Positions 15,185-15,379 of a DNA stretch of 15,379 nt are shown here, piece after piece. Each line of letters begins with the position of its first letter. Position 1 is the stretch's first letter. Under the pieces are notes generated by a model that was given only the letters and a program-made list of their open reading frames with translations, had not been told where the DNA came from and searched no databases. This stretch comes from DAOUMU01 sp034409055 (GTDB taxonomy: Bacteria; Chloroflexota; Anaerolineae; 4572-78; J111). The position numbers were made by a program, and so were the translations under genes. The stretch lies in assembly GCA_034409055.1 (NCBI GenBank), contig DAOUMU010000273.1, forward strand, positions 1 to 15,379. Reading direction: 5' to 3'.

Positions 15185-15242
15185 TTTGTCACAACTTTGT
15201 CACAACTTCGTCACGGCTTCTGTGATGTCGGTTGATTATACT
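15185..15242 (+). promoter_or_regulatory. Pho box-like direct repeats and -10 element
   Basis: Three 11-bp units follow head to tail: TTTGTCACAAC (15185-15195), TTTGTCACAAC (15196-15206) and the degenerate TTCGTCACGGC (15207-15217). Read with its flanks, each holds a TGTCA-type 7-mer plus a 4-nt spacer, the architecture of PhoB half-sites (E. coli consensus TGTCATA). TATACT (15237-15242) lies so that the last repeat falls on the -35 region, typical of activator-dependent promoters of OmpR-class regulators. The regulator encoded just upstream is the obvious candidate to bind. It would drive the gene starting at 15368. Confidence 0.6.
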
Positions 15243-15367
15243 ATTGACATCATAGGAGGCGTTTAAATTCAATACCCGTGAATGAATTTTTTCTTGAAGG
15301 GCAACTGAATTGTAAGATTTGAGCCAATTGAGTATTCTTGGGCAAAACCAAGATAGAGGATAGCGAA

Positions 15368-15379
15368 ATGGAATTTGCA
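15368..15379 (+). CDS. First codons of a further gene, cut by the window edge
   Basis: An ATG at 15368 is followed by three open codons (MEFA) before the window ends. AGAGGA (15355-15360) lies 7 nt upstream, a good ribosome binding site. About 120 nt separate it from the Pho-like promoter. Its product cannot be judged; a phosphate-uptake gene such as pstS would fit the promoter, but that is a guess. Confidence 0.45.

Noticed and set aside
15244..15249. TTGACA as the -35 of the promoter for the last gene
   Set aside because: No acceptable -10 is found 16-18 nt downstream. The TATACT before it, positioned by the direct repeats, is the better choice.
15279..15323. Short frame starting GTG after AGGAGG (15254-15259)
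   Set aside because: It ends after 14 codons and the spacing from AGGAGG is about 20 nt. A leader peptide cannot be excluded but nothing supports it.

Overview
The window looks like chromosomal DNA of a bacterium, most likely Chloroflexota (Anaerolineae-like). That assignment is inference. It rests on the mix of a Ycf46-type AAA+ ATPase, a DUF790/Bax1-like nuclease, multi-domain signalling proteins and dispersed palindromic intergenic repeats. No rRNA, tRNA or other marker confirms it.

Layout. Positions 1-892 hold the decayed 3' end of an IS4-type transposase gene, a strong hairpin terminator, 11-bp tandem repeats and A+T-rich repeat DNA. A yraN (UPF0102) gene follows on the minus strand (893-1252). 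A 380-nt gap then carries palindromic repeats and a good sigma70-type promoter. From 1634 to 6250 three plus-strand genes run in series: a Ycf46-like AAA+ ATPase, an unrecognised polytopic membrane protein, and a two-pass membrane protein with FlgD-like and Ig-like domains. The last two are 12 nt apart and surely cotranscribed.

Converging on that operon is a minus-strand DUF4236-TPR gene (6260-7327). It is divergent from a Bax1/DUF790-type nuclease gene (7669-8958). The gap between them holds what looks like a complete MITE: terminal inverted repeats flanked by a 7-bp direct repeat, set between the two predicted promoters.

The right half is signalling. On the minus strand are a receiver-PAS-PP2C (RsbU/SpoIIE) protein and a CheR-like methyltransferase. 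Divergent from cheR is a two-component pair, a HAMP-PAS histidine kinase and an OmpR/PhoB-type response regulator, whose stop and start codons overlap. Downstream lie three 11-bp direct repeats that resemble a Pho box, a -10 element, and the ribosome binding site and first four codons of another gene. The kinase-regulator pair is therefore a candidate PhoR/PhoB-like system with its own binding site beside it.

The observations I rate most interesting are the PhoB-like box, the MITE between divergent promoters, an inverted repeat abutting the -10 element of two separate genes (the AAA+ ATPase and the receiver-phosphatase), the orphan Bax1-like nuclease, and the predicted cytoplasmic FlgD-like domain in the Ig protein.
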